Origin: Pseudomonadota bacterium
GTDB lineage: Bacteria; Pseudomonadota; Gammaproteobacteria; Steroidobacterales; Steroidobacteraceae
DNA length: 46,273 nucleotides
Direction of reading: 5' to 3'
NCBI GenBank assembly: GCA_021838635.1
Contig: JAKCDC010000020.1
Location: forward strand, 1-46,273
In this document: positions 35,449 to 46,273 of the stretch, one piece after another
How the letters are laid out: every line of letters begins with the position of its first letter
Position numbering within the stretch: the first letter of the stretch is position 1
Notes under the pieces: generated by a model
What the model saw: the letters and a program-made list of their open reading frames with translations, nothing else
Database searches by the model: none
Told to the model about the DNA's origin: nothing
Translations under genes and position numbers: made by a program

Positions 35449-37833
35449 CTATTCTCGTATACTTGCGTTGAAGCTCACGCGCAAATCCGCCACCACTGCG
35501 GCGACGAGGCGGGCCACATCGTCATCAGTAAGCGTGCGAGAAAAGTCCTGAAAAATCAAGCCTAAAGCGACGCTTTTTCGACCATCCTCGATCCCCGGAC
35601 CGCGATAGACGTCGAACACGCGGAGATCTCGCAACAGGCTCGATCCAGCCAAGGCTACACGCTCGGCGAGCCGACTTAAAGACACAGATTCATCCAAGAC
35701 CACGGCCAAGTCGCGCCGGACTTGAGGCTGGCGGGAAATCTCGCGGTACGAGGGGCGATCAAGCGCCAACGCCGCCCAATCGAGCTCGAACAGCACAGGG
35801 GTGTGCACGAACTGCAGGTCGCGGACCCGCGAGGGGTGCAGCTCGCCAATCCAGCCGATCGGCGCCCCGGCGCGCAGCACACGCGCCGAGCGACCGGGAT
35901 GTAGGCTCGGGTGTTCCTCCGGCACGAAACTGAACAGCGCGCCGGGCGAGACCGCCGCGAACAGCGCCTCGAGGTCGCCTTTGACGTCGAAGAAGTCCGC
36001 CGCCTCGCGCATCGGGCGCGGCAGGCCCCACTGCTCGGGCATCCGCGGCCCACAGGCCACACCGCTCACCGTTTCAATCTCCTGCGTCACGCCGTCGTGC
36101 TGCTCGAACCGTGCGCCGTGTTCAAACAGGCGGATCCGATCGCGCTGGCGGCGCTGATTCTCGAGCGCCGCGCCGAGCAGCCCCGGCCACAGCGAGACGC
36201 GCATGACCGACAGGTCGCTCGCGATCGGGTTGGCGAGGCGAGGCGCGCTCCGATCCCCAAAGAGCTGCTGCTGCAGCTGCGGATCGACGAATGCGTAGGT
36301 GATGGCCTCTTGGTAGCCGCGCGTCGCCAGCAGCTCGAGCACCGCCCGCTCCGCCGGCACGAACTCCGGCAGTGCGCGAATTCGCTCGGCGGCGAGCGCA
36401 TCGCGCTCCTCGATGGCCTCATAGCCGACGATACGCGCCACTTCCTCGATCAGGTCCGCCTCCAGGGCGATATCGAACCGGTGAGTGGGCGGTATGACCT
36501 CCCAGCCCTCCGCCAGCCCCTGCACGCGCATGCCGAGGTTCTCGAGCACGGTGCGCACACGCTCATCCGGGATCTGTGTCCCGAGGAGCCGCGCGAGCTG
36601 TGCGCGGCGCAGCATGACCGGCGGCCGTACGGGACGGTCCTCCTCGGACTCGCTCAGCGCGAGCGGTCCGGCGCTCCCGCCGCAAATACTTTGAATCAGC
36701 TCGAGCGCTCGCCCCAGGGCGCGCTCCTGTCCTGCCGGATCGACGCCGCGTTCGAACCGCTGGCTGGCGTCGGTGCTCAACCCCCAACGCAGCGCGCGCC
36801 CGATGATGGCCTCCGGCGCGAAATAAGCCACTTCGAGAAAAACATCGGTCGTCGCGGCGCTCACCGCCGTTCGCTGCCCGCCCATGATCCCGGCTATACC
36901 GACAGGACCCGCCACATCCGTGATCAGCAACACGTCGGGTGACAACTCGACGCCGCGTCCATCGAGCAGCGTCACCGACTCGCCGGCCGCGGCCAGACGC
37001 ACTCGAATCGGGCCTTGGAGCCGAGCCAGATCGTAGGCATGCATCGGCTGGCCGAACTCGAGCATCACATAGTTGGTGACGTCGACCACCGGGCTGATCG
37101 AGCGCACGCCGGACCGCCGCAGCCGCTCGCGCATCCAGAGGGGGGTGGGCACGGTGTTGTTCAGACCGCGCAGCACACAGCCGGCAAATCGCGGACACGC
37201 CGCCGGCGCGTCCAGTTGCACCGTCACGCTGTCCGCATGAGCGGCGCTCACCGCCTGAGGCGCGCGGGTCTTCAGCGCACGACCCGAAAGCGCCGCAACG
37301 TCCCGGGCAATCCCGAGGATCGAGAGCGCATCGCCGCGATTAGGCGTCACATTCAGGTCGAGCGTCGAGTCATCGAGCTGCAGGTACTCGCGCAGCGGCG
37401 CCCCGAGGGGTGCATCCGCGGGCAGCTCCAGGATGCCGTCGGAATCCTCCGCGAGTCCGAGCTCCTTCGGCGAGCACAACATGCCGGCCGACTCGCTGCC
37501 GCGCAGCTTCGCGGCCTTGATCTTCAGCCCCCCGGGCAGCACCGCCCCGATGACGGCGAGCGCGCTCTTCAGGCCCGCACGGGCATTCGGCGCGCCGCAG
37601 ACGATCTGCAGCGGCTCACCCTGCCCGGTCGCGACCCGGCAGATGCGCAGTTTGTCGGCCTGCGGGTGCTTCTCGGCGCTGAGGATCTGCCCGACCACCA
37701 CGCCGGAGAACGCCTGAGCCGCAGGCGTGATCGCCTCCAGCTCCAGCCCCGCCATGGTGAGACGCTCGCCGAGCGCCGCCGCATCCCACGGCACGTCGAT
37801 CCACTCAGTAAGCCACGCGTAAGGTACCTTCAT
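35449..37833 (-). CDS. pheT: Phenylalanine-tRNA ligase beta subunit
   Basis: Beta subunit of the alpha2-beta2 enzyme that charges tRNA-Phe. The 794 residues match the family. In order: the N-terminal domain MKVPYAWLTEWIDVPW and a tRNA-binding OB fold (VVVGQILSAEKHPQADKLRICRV), the B3/B4 editing region (PVVDVTNYVMLEFGQPMHAYDL), the B5 domain, the core fold with GLSTDASQRFERGVDP, and a C-terminal ferredoxin-like anticodon-binding domain (QPQVRRDLAVVLDESVS). It follows pheS with 4 bases between and precedes ihfA with 3, so all are one transcript. Confidence 0.97.
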   Translation of the reverse strand: MKVPYAWLTEWIDVPWDAAALGERLTMAGLELEAITPAAQAFSGVVVGQILSAEKHPQADKLRICRVATGQGEPLQIVCGAPNARAGLKSALAVIGAVLPGGLKIKAAKLRGSESAGMLCSPKELGLAEDSDGILELPADAPLGAPLREYLQLDDSTLDLNVTPNRGDALSILGIARDVAALSGRALKTRAPQAVSAAHADSVTVQLDAPAACPRFAGCVLRGLNNTVPTPLWMRERLRRSGVRSISPVVDVTNYVMLEFGQPMHAYDLARLQGPIRVRLAAAGESVTLLDGRGVELSPDVLLITDVAGPVGIAGIMGGQRTAVSAATTDVFLEVAYFAPEAIIGRALRWGLSTDASQRFERGVDPAGQERALGRALELIQSICGGSAGPLALSESEEDRPVRPPVMLRRAQLARLLGTQIPDERVRTVLENLGMRVQGLAEGWEVIPPTHRFDIALEADLIEEVARIVGYEAIEERDALAAERIRALPEFVPAERAVLELLATRGYQEAITYAFVDPQLQQQLFGDRSAPRLANPIASDLSVMRVSLWPGLLGAALENQRRQRDRIRLFEHGARFEQHDGVTQEIETVSGVACGPRMPEQWGLPRPMREAADFFDVKGDLEALFAAVSPGALFSFVPEEHPSLHPGRSARVLRAGAPIGWIGELHPSRVRDLQFVHTPVLFELDWAALALDRPSYREISRQPQVRRDLAVVLDESVSLSRLAERVALAGSSLLRDLRVFDVYRGPGIEDGRKSVALGLIFQDFSRTLTDDDVARLVAAVVADLRVSFNASIRE

Positions 37834-37837
37834 GGCC

Positions 37838-39240
<1,403 letters not shown>

Positions 39241-39258
39241 TTGGAACCTCGCTCGTAT

Positions 39259-39462
39259 TTATTTGTGATAGGGAAGGAGCTGCACGAGACGACCTACGTC
39301 GCTCTCGTGAACGAGGCTCGTTCCGCCCGAGCGGGCATGGCGCTTGACCTTCGGGTCCTTGTGCCCGAGGTTGTGGCGTCGCTTGGAGGCATACCGCTTG
39401 AAGCCCTTCGCCGTTTTGCGAAAGCGCTTGGCAGCAGCCCGGTTGGATTTCAACTTAGGCAT
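39259..39462 (-). CDS. rpmI: 50S ribosomal protein L35
   Basis: Small basic large-subunit protein of 67 residues: [20 protein letters not shown], then [22 protein letters not shown] and a C-terminal [10 protein letters not shown]. It lies between infC and rplT in the standard order. About 97 bases separate it from infC, a gap that includes a perfect 14-bp hairpin. Confidence 0.97.
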   Translation of the reverse strand: MPKLKSNRAAAKRFRKTAKGFKRYASKRRHNLGHKDPKVKRHARSGGTSLVHESDVGRLVQLLPYHK

Positions 39463-39527
39463 ATCTACTCCTCAACAATGACTGTAGCCCCGGTCGCAAG
39501 GCGCCTGGCGGCACCCGCTACGGGCGA

Positions 39528-39560
39528 ACGATTGGCCGCCGTCCGTCGGCGGCCAATCGT
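39528..39560 (-). promoter_or_regulatory. Perfect 14-bp hairpin at the infC stop
   Basis: Arms ACGATTGGCCGCCG and CGGCGGCCAATCGT around a 5-base loop, beginning at the last base of the infC stop codon. On the minus strand no T-run follows, so it is not a classical terminator for infC. It may limit read-through into rpmI-rplT, stabilise the infC end after processing, or be part of the L20 control structure. This is the only marked feature of the infC-rpmI gap. Confidence 0.55.
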
Positions 39561-40081
39561 CACTTCTTTTTGGGACCGAACACCATGACCATCTGGCGTC
39601 CTTCCATCGACGGATGCTGCTCGACCACGCTGCATTCAGCCAAATCGTTCACCACCCGATCGAGGAGCTTGCGCCCGATATCCTGGTGCGCCATCTCCCG
39701 GCCACGGAACCTCAGGGTCACCTTGGCCTTGTCGCCCTCGGTCAGGAAGCGGATCAGATTACGCAGTTTGATCTGGTAATCCGCCTCTCCCGTCCCAGGA
39801 CGGAACTTCACTTCCTTGACCTGGATCTGCTTCTGCTTGCGCTTAGCCGAGTGGGCTTTCTTGTTCTGTTCGAACAGGAACTTGCCGTAGTCCATGATGC
39901 GCACGACGGGGGGCACCGCCGTCGGCGACACCTCCACTAAATCGAGCTCCGCGGCGGATGCCATCTGCAGCGCCTCGGCACGGGACATCACTCCTGCCTG
40001 CGACCCGTCGGCCGCGATCACGCGAAGTTGCGGCGAGTTGATTTCATCGTTCCGCCGAACCCGCTTGGTTACACTGGCTAT
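39560..40081 (-). CDS. infC: Translation initiation factor IF-3 with apparent ATA start
   Basis: IF-3 binds the 30S subunit, keeps subunits apart and checks start codons and initiator tRNA. The 173-residue product shows the N-terminal domain ([29 protein letters not shown]), the lysine-rich linker ([20 protein letters not shown]) and the C-terminal domain ([21 protein letters not shown]). No ATG or GTG gives the conserved N-terminus. The codon ATA at 40081-40079 does, and GGAGG ends 8 bases before it inside thrS. IF-3 discriminates against such codons, which in E. coli (AUU) produces autoregulation. A GTG at 40021 would lose about 20 conserved residues. Confidence 0.93.
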   Translation of the reverse strand: MASVTKRVRRNDEINSPQLRVIAADGSQAGVMSRAEALQMASAAELDLVEVSPTAVPPVVRIMDYGKFLFEQNKKAHSAKRKQKQIQVKEVKFRPGTGEADYQIKLRNLIRFLTEGDKAKVTLRFRGREMAHQDIGRKLLDRVVNDLAECSVVEQHPSMEGRQMVMVFGPKKK

Positions 40082-40084
40082 GCG

Positions 40085-42013
40085 TCAATCCTCCAAAGTA
40101 CGGCGCCCGCGGCTCTCGGCTTCGATGCGGAGCCGTTCACTGAACGACTCCAGACTCATCGTGCCGAGGTCCTTGCCGCTACGGCTGCGCACTGACAATA
40201 AGTTCGCGGCTACTTCCTTGTCGCCCGCGACCAATAGATACGGAACACGCTGCAGCGTGTGCTCGCGGATCTTAAAGCCCACCTTCTCGTTACGCAAGTC
40301 GGACTCGACCCGAAACTGCTGATTTTTCAGGGTTTCCGTTACGGAACGCACGTATTCGTCTTGCCGATCGGTGATTCCCATGACCACCGCCTGCACTGGG
40401 GCAAGCCACACCGGCAACCGCCCGGCGTGATGCTCGAGCAAAATGGCGAAGAATCGCTCCAGGGAGCCGAAAATCGCCCGATGCAGCATCACCGGGGTGC
40501 GCTTGGCGCTGGTCTCATCAACATAATGCGCCCCGAGCCGCCCGGGAAGATTCAGATCCACCTGGACCGTGCCACACTGCCAGTCGCGACCGATGGCATC
40601 CCGCAGCACGAACTCGAGCTTCGGGCCGTAGAAGGCCCCCTCCCCCGGATTGAGGATGTACTCGATGCCGGCCGCCTTCGACGCGGCCTTCAGGGCCTCT
40701 TCGGCCCGATCCCAGACCTCGTCCGCCCCGACGCGCTTCGGCGGCCGGTCGGCGAACTTGATGCGTACGTCCTCGAAGCCGAAATCCCGGTAGATCTCAA
40801 GGATCAGCCGGGTCACCGCCACGCATTCCTCGGTGATCTGATCTTCGGTGATGAAGATGTGCGCATCGTCCTGGGTGAACGCGCGTACCCGCATCAGTCC
40901 GTGCAGGGCCCCGGAGGGCTCGTAGCGGTGGACCTTGCCGAATTCCGAGAAACGCACTGGCAGCTCCCGATAACTACGCAGCCCGTGCTTGAAGATCTGG
41001 ATGTGCCCGGGGCAGTTCATCGGCTTGATGGCGTACAGACGCTCATCGGGCGTCTGGGTGAGAAACATGTTCTCCCCGAACTTCTCCAGATGCCCGGACT
41101 GCTTCCACAGCGAAGCGTCCATCAGCTCCGGGGCATTCACTTCCTCGTAGCCGGCCGCCTGCTGGCGCTCGCGCATGTACTGGATCAGGTTCTGAAAGAC
41201 GCGCCAGCCCTTGGGATGCCAGAACACCGCCCCGGGGGCCTCCTCCTGGAGGTGGAACAGATCCAGGTCCTTGCCGATGCGCCGGTGATCGCGCTTCTCG
41301 GCCTCCTCCAGACGGTGCAGGTAGTCCTCGAGCTGCTTCTTATCCGCCCAGGCCGTTCCGTAGATGCGCTGCAGCATCTCGTTGCGCGGGTCCCCGCGCC
41401 AATAGGCGCCGGCGAGCTTGGTCAGCTTGAAGGCCTTGAGCTTGCCGGTCGACGGCACGTGCGGCCCGCGGCACAGATCAACCCAATCGCCCTGTCCGTA
41501 CAGGCTGATCGGCTCGTTGGCCGGAATGCTGGCGATGATCTCGGCTTTGTACCGCTCGCCAAGCCCCTTGAAGAACGTGACGGCCTCATCACGCGGCATC
41601 AGTCTCCGGGTGACCTTCTGGTCGGCCTTGGCGAGCTCGGCCATGCGCATCTCGATGGCCGCAAGATCCTCCGGGGTGAAGGGCCGCTGGTAAGCGAAGT
41701 CGTAATAGAAGCCGTCCTCGATCACCGGACCGATGGTGACCTGCGCTTCGGGGAAGAGCTGCTTGACCGCCTGCGCGAGCAGGTGCGCGGTGGAGTGCCG
41801 GATGACCTCAAGGCCCGCCGGATCCTTCTCCGTCACGATGGAGAGCGACACGTCATGGTCGATGACATGAGAGGTGTCGACCAGCTGGCCGTCGACGCGC
41901 CCGGCGAGCGCCGCTTTGCGCAGCCCGGCACCAATGTCCGCGGCCACGGCCTCGACCGTCACCGGATGGTCGAAGCGCCGCTCACTGCCGTCCGGCAAGG
42001 TGACCACTGGCAT
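40085..42013 (-). CDS. thrS: Threonine-tRNA ligase
   Basis: Class II synthetase that charges tRNA-Thr, 642 residues as in E. coli. In order: TGS domain ([19 protein letters not shown]), the second editing domain with [16 protein letters not shown] and the later [21 protein letters not shown], the catalytic core with motif 2 ([25 protein letters not shown]) and motif 3 ([18 protein letters not shown]), and the anticodon-binding domain ([15 protein letters not shown]). Zinc ligands are consistent with [20 protein letters not shown]. tRNA-Val lies upstream. The stop codon is 3 bases before the infC start. In E. coli ThrRS represses its own mRNA; I could not identify an operator in the 83-base leader. 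Confidence 0.98.
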   Translation of the reverse strand: MPVVTLPDGSERRFDHPVTVEAVAADIGAGLRKAALAGRVDGQLVDTSHVIDHDVSLSIVTEKDPAGLEVIRHSTAHLLAQAVKQLFPEAQVTIGPVIEDGFYYDFAYQRPFTPEDLAAIEMRMAELAKADQKVTRRLMPRDEAVTFFKGLGERYKAEIIASIPANEPISLYGQGDWVDLCRGPHVPSTGKLKAFKLTKLAGAYWRGDPRNEMLQRIYGTAWADKKQLEDYLHRLEEAEKRDHRRIGKDLDLFHLQEEAPGAVFWHPKGWRVFQNLIQYMRERQQAAGYEEVNAPELMDASLWKQSGHLEKFGENMFLTQTPDERLYAIKPMNCPGHIQIFKHGLRSYRELPVRFSEFGKVHRYEPSGALHGLMRVRAFTQDDAHIFITEDQITEECVAVTRLILEIYRDFGFEDVRIKFADRPPKRVGADEVWDRAEEALKAASKAAGIEYILNPGEGAFYGPKLEFVLRDAIGRDWQCGTVQVDLNLPGRLGAHYVDETSAKRTPVMLHRAIFGSLERFFAILLEHHAGRLPVWLAPVQAVVMGITDRQDEYVRSVTETLKNQQFRVESDLRNEKVGFKIREHTLQRVPYLLVAGDKEVAANLLSVRSRSGKDLGTMSLESFSERLRIEAESRGRRTLED

Positions 42014-42096
42014 GTCGAAGCACTCCCGATCGAATCGGCTCTATAAAATAGCGGGGGCCGCTCCCGGGGGGTACCGGCAGCGACCGCCTTCAATTC

Positions 42097-42171
42097 TGGT
42101 AGGCGCGAGTGGGATCGAACCACCGACCACCACCATGTCAAGGTGGTGCTCTACCACTGAGCTACGCGCCT
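42097..42171 (-). tRNA. tRNA-Val (anticodon GAC)
   Basis: 75 bases with an encoded CCA end. The acceptor arms AGGCGCG/CGCGCCT pair fully. The anticodon stem CCACC/GGTGG encloses TTGACAT, anticodon GAC (Val). The T-loop is TTCGATC. It lies 83 bases upstream of thrS on the same strand and could be part of the same transcript. Confidence 0.95.
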
Positions 42172-42280
42172 ATAAAAGGAATTCTCCCGAAGGAGGGCCG
42201 CGAAAGATACAAGAGCGGCACGGTGCGCGCAAGCCAATCCGAGCCTGGCCAAGCGCTTACGCGCTCCCCGTCCGGCCGGT

Positions 42281-44308
<2,028 letters not shown>

Positions 44309-44412
44309 GCTGCCGACGTTTTCCTCGTGAGCGCTGCCCGCCGGATGGTGGCGGTGACGCCGATGGCTTAATATAGCCGCGCCAGTTGCTTTGGCGCATC
44401 ACAGGATTCCCA

Positions 44413-45618
44413 GTGACCGTAACCGTCTCGCGGCGCGTCCAGCGCGTAAAGCCCTCGCCCACGCTCAACGTCTCGGCCCGAGCGGCGCGCCTGCGCGCCG
44501 AAGGCAAGGACGTGATCAGCCTTGGCGCGGGCGAACCGGATTTCGACACTCCGGAGCACATCGCGCACGGCGGGATCGAGGCGATCCAGAAGGGACTGAC
44601 CCGCTACACTCACGTCGAGGGAACCAATGAACTGAAGGATGCCATCATCGCGAAGTTCGCGCGCGACAACGGCATCCAGTACGAGCGCTCGCAGATCCTG
44701 GTCACCTCCGGCGCCAAGCAGGCGATCTACAATCTGTGCATGGCGGTGCTCGACAAGGACGACGAGGTCATCATTCCGGCGCCGTACTGGGTGTCCTACC
44801 CGGATATGGTGCTGCTCGCCGACGGTCAACCGGTCATCGTCACCGCGGGTGCCGCCCAGAGCTACAAGATCACGCCGAAGCAGCTCGCAGCCGCCATTAC
44901 GCCGAAGACCCGCCTGGTGCTCTTGAACAGTCCCTGCAATCCCACCGGCGCGGCCTATACGCGCGCGGAACTGCGTGCGCTCGGCGAGGTGCTGATCGAC
45001 CAGCCGCGCATCCTGGTCGGCGTCGATGACATCTACGAGAAAATCTACTGGGGGGCAGAGCCGCTGAGCAGCCTGCTCACCGTGGTACCGGAGCTCTACG
45101 GGCGTACGGTGACCATCAATGGGGTCTCGAAGTCCTACGCCATGACCGGCTGGCGCATCGGTTATTGCGGCGCCCCGAAGGAGCTGATCGCCGCCATGGC
45201 GACGATCCAAGGTCAATCAACCTCGAATGCATCGAGCATCTCGCAGCGTGCCGCCACCGTGGCGCTCTCAGGCGATCAGAGCTGCGTCGCTCGGATGAAC
45301 GAGGCATTCAAGACACGCCACGATTACCTGGTCGGCACGCTGAACGAGCTGCCCGGCGTGAGTTGCCTGCCGGGCGCCGGCACGTTCTATGCGTTCGCGG
45401 ACGTCACCGGAGCGATGGCCGCCATCGGCTGTGCCTCAGACACGGACTTCGCCGAGGTGCTACTCACCGAGGGCGAGGTCGCGGTGGTTCCGGGTTCGGC
45501 TTTTGGCGCACCGGGTCATATCCGCCTGTCTTTCGCCTGCAGCCTCGAGACGCTGCAGAAGGCCCTTGAGCGCATCGGCCGGGTGCTCTCGAGGGGAAGT
45601 GCGGCACGGAGCACCTGA
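44413..45618 (+). CDS. Class I aminotransferase, aspartate aminotransferase type
   Basis: PLP-dependent aminotransferase of 401 residues, fold type I, of the thermophile/1-beta subgroup of aspartate aminotransferases. Substrate segments: LGAGEPDFDTPEHI, TRYTHVEGTNELKDAI, VTSGAKQAIYNL, NSPCNPTGAAYT, and DDIYEKIYW. The PLP-lysine is in NGVSKSYAMTGWRIGY. The C-terminal substrate arginine is in HIRLSFACSLETL. I chose the GTG at 44413 because it starts the family N-terminus (TVTVSRRVQRVKPSPT); an upstream in-frame TTG at 44386 is less likely. Divergent from uvrB, and followed after 4 bases by the DUF2784 gene. Confidence 0.93.
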   Translation: MTVTVSRRVQRVKPSPTLNVSARAARLRAEGKDVISLGAGEPDFDTPEHIAHGGIEAIQKGLTRYTHVEGTNELKDAIIAKFARDNGIQYERSQILVTSGAKQAIYNLCMAVLDKDDEVIIPAPYWVSYPDMVLLADGQPVIVTAGAAQSYKITPKQLAAAITPKTRLVLLNSPCNPTGAAYTRAELRALGEVLIDQPRILVGVDDIYEKIYWGAEPLSSLLTVVPELYGRTVTINGVSKSYAMTGWRIGYCGAPKELIAAMATIQGQSTSNASSISQRAATVALSGDQSCVARMNEAFKTRHDYLVGTLNELPGVSCLPGAGTFYAFADVTGAMAAIGCASDTDFAEVLLTEGEVAVVPGSAFGAPGHIRLSFACSLETLQKALERIGRVLSRGSAARST

Positions 45619-45622
45619 GGCC

Positions 45623-46015
45623 ATGTTCTGGCGGGCGCTGGCGAACGGGGTGGTGCTCCTGCACCTCGCGTTCGTGGCGTTCGTCGTTTTCGGCGGGTTC
45701 CTCGCCTGGCGCTGGCCGAAAGTGCGCTTCTTGCACGTCCCGGCACTGGCCTGGGGACTCTGGGTGGAACTCTCCGGACAGATCTGCCCGCTGACGGCCC
45801 TGGAGAACCATCTGCGGCGCCTCGCCGGCGAAGCCGGCTATCGCGGCGGGTTCATCAGCCACTACCTCCTGAGGGTCCTGTATCCGCCGGGCCTCACCCG
45901 GCCCGATCAGTGGGGACTGGCCGTCCTGCTCACCGTACTGAACGCACTCGCCTACGGCCGAGTGCTGCGCCGGCTCGCACTCGCCCCGCGCACCGGAACG
46001 GCGCGGCGGCCCTGA
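45623..46015 (+). CDS. DUF2784 membrane protein
   Basis: Predicted inner-membrane protein of 130 residues with four hydrophobic segments: ALANGVVLLHLAFVAFVVFGGFLA at the start, HVPALAWGLWVEL in the middle, and LAVLLTVLNALAYGRVL at the end. The pattern LHLAFVAFVVFGG, then SGQICPLTALENHLR, and GFISHYLLRVLYPPGL is that of DUF2784. The function is unknown. The ATG follows the aminotransferase stop by 4 bases, and its TGAGG ribosome-binding site overlaps that stop codon, so translation is coupled. Confidence 0.9.
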   Translation: MFWRALANGVVLLHLAFVAFVVFGGFLAWRWPKVRFLHVPALAWGLWVELSGQICPLTALENHLRRLAGEAGYRGGFISHYLLRVLYPPGLTRPDQWGLAVLLTVLNALAYGRVLRRLALAPRTGTARRP

Positions 46016-46075
46016 ACCCGGCCGACCGAGGTCCGCAGGGGTGCTCGAAATCGCAAAAAATTTGCACCGCGTTTC

Positions 46076-46104
46076 TTGACGCGCGCGGGTTTGCACCGCA
46101 AAAT
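46076..46104 (+). promoter_or_regulatory. Promoter of tRNA-Asn
   Basis: TTGACG (46076-46081), a 17-base spacer, and CAAAAT (46099-46104). Initiation near 46111 would give a 25-base leader. A 10-base direct repeat TTTGCACCGC flanks the -35 box (46061-46070 and 46090-46099). Confidence 0.6.
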
Positions 46105-46135
46105 TCGCGCCCTTTCGCGGATCTCGCGAATCGGT

Positions 46136-46211
46136 TCCCCGGTAGCTCAGTTGGTAGAGCGTCGGACTGTTAATCCGTTGGTCGTTGGTTCGAGTCCAAC
46201 CCGGGGAGCCA
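46136..46211 (+). tRNA. tRNA-Asn (anticodon GTT)
   Basis: 76 bases with encoded CCA. The acceptor arms TCCCCGG/CCGGGGA pair fully. The anticodon stem TCGGA/TCCGT (last pair mismatched or wobble) encloses CTGTTAA, anticodon GTT (Asn). The T-arm is GTTGG-TTCGAGT-CCAAC. A good promoter lies upstream. Confidence 0.95.
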
Positions 46212-46273
46212 ATAAATCAATATGTTAGCGCGTGCGGCGCGAGAAGAACCTCTAACTTTCCGGTCCTCGCGTT

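Noticed and set aside
40259-42046. 595-residue plus-strand open frame opposite thrS
   Set aside because: Antisense shadow of thrS; the thrS product is unmistakable.

Overview
The window is GC-rich bacterial chromosome. The gene order thrS-infC-rpmI-rplT-pheS-pheT-ihfA-merR with tRNA genes on both sides, the TonB receptor, IHF and the Fap-like outer-membrane proteins point to a gammaproteobacterium. A Xanthomonadales/Nevskiales-type lineage is my guess, with low confidence below class level.

Layout. (1) 1-9.5 kb, mixed envelope and signalling genes: a GGDEF diguanylate cyclase, a secreted beta-propeller/phosphoesterase fusion, a BlaI-type repressor with an M56-like membrane peptidase, and a TonB-dependent receptor. 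(2) 9.5-19.8 kb, a block that looks catabolic for amino acids and methylated amines: a Rieske oxygenase coupled to a PYROXD2-like flavoprotein with a divergent BetI-like repressor; a DDAH-like hydrolase divergent from an AdiC-like permease across a palindrome; and two paralogous beta-eliminating lyases (tyrosine phenol-lyase and tryptophanase) around a LysR regulator with a canonical ATC-N9-GAT box. (3) 20.8-26.9 kb, the most interesting part, a Fap-like functional-amyloid locus: an enhancer-binding regulator and a FapF-like outer-membrane protein on the plus strand face a four-gene minus-strand operon. That operon encodes a glycine-rich secreted protein, a FapA-like protein, a C39 peptidase (FapD-like) and a secreted protein with a double-glycine-like motif. 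It is preceded by a consensus sigma-54 promoter and an upstream 20-bp dyad. (4) 27-34.6 kb, sparse accessory DNA: two small proteins, an MFS exporter, a DUF1648-like protein, a POT peptide transporter, and a toxin-antitoxin pair whose toxin is frameshifted, with several gene-poor gaps holding unexplained dyads. (5) 34.6-46.2 kb, conserved core: tRNA-Pro, merR, ihfA, pheT, pheS, rplT, rpmI, infC (apparent ATA start), thrS, tRNA-Val, uvrB, an aspartate-type aminotransferase, a DUF2784 protein and tRNA-Asn.

Working hypothesis for region 3: the enhancer-binding protein binds the dyad at 26918-26937 and activates sigma-54 polymerase at 26810-26825. This drives secretion subunits that are processed in the periplasm by the C39 peptidase and exported through the FapF-like pore. 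Family assignments are from recognition of motifs by eye. No database search or folding program was run.
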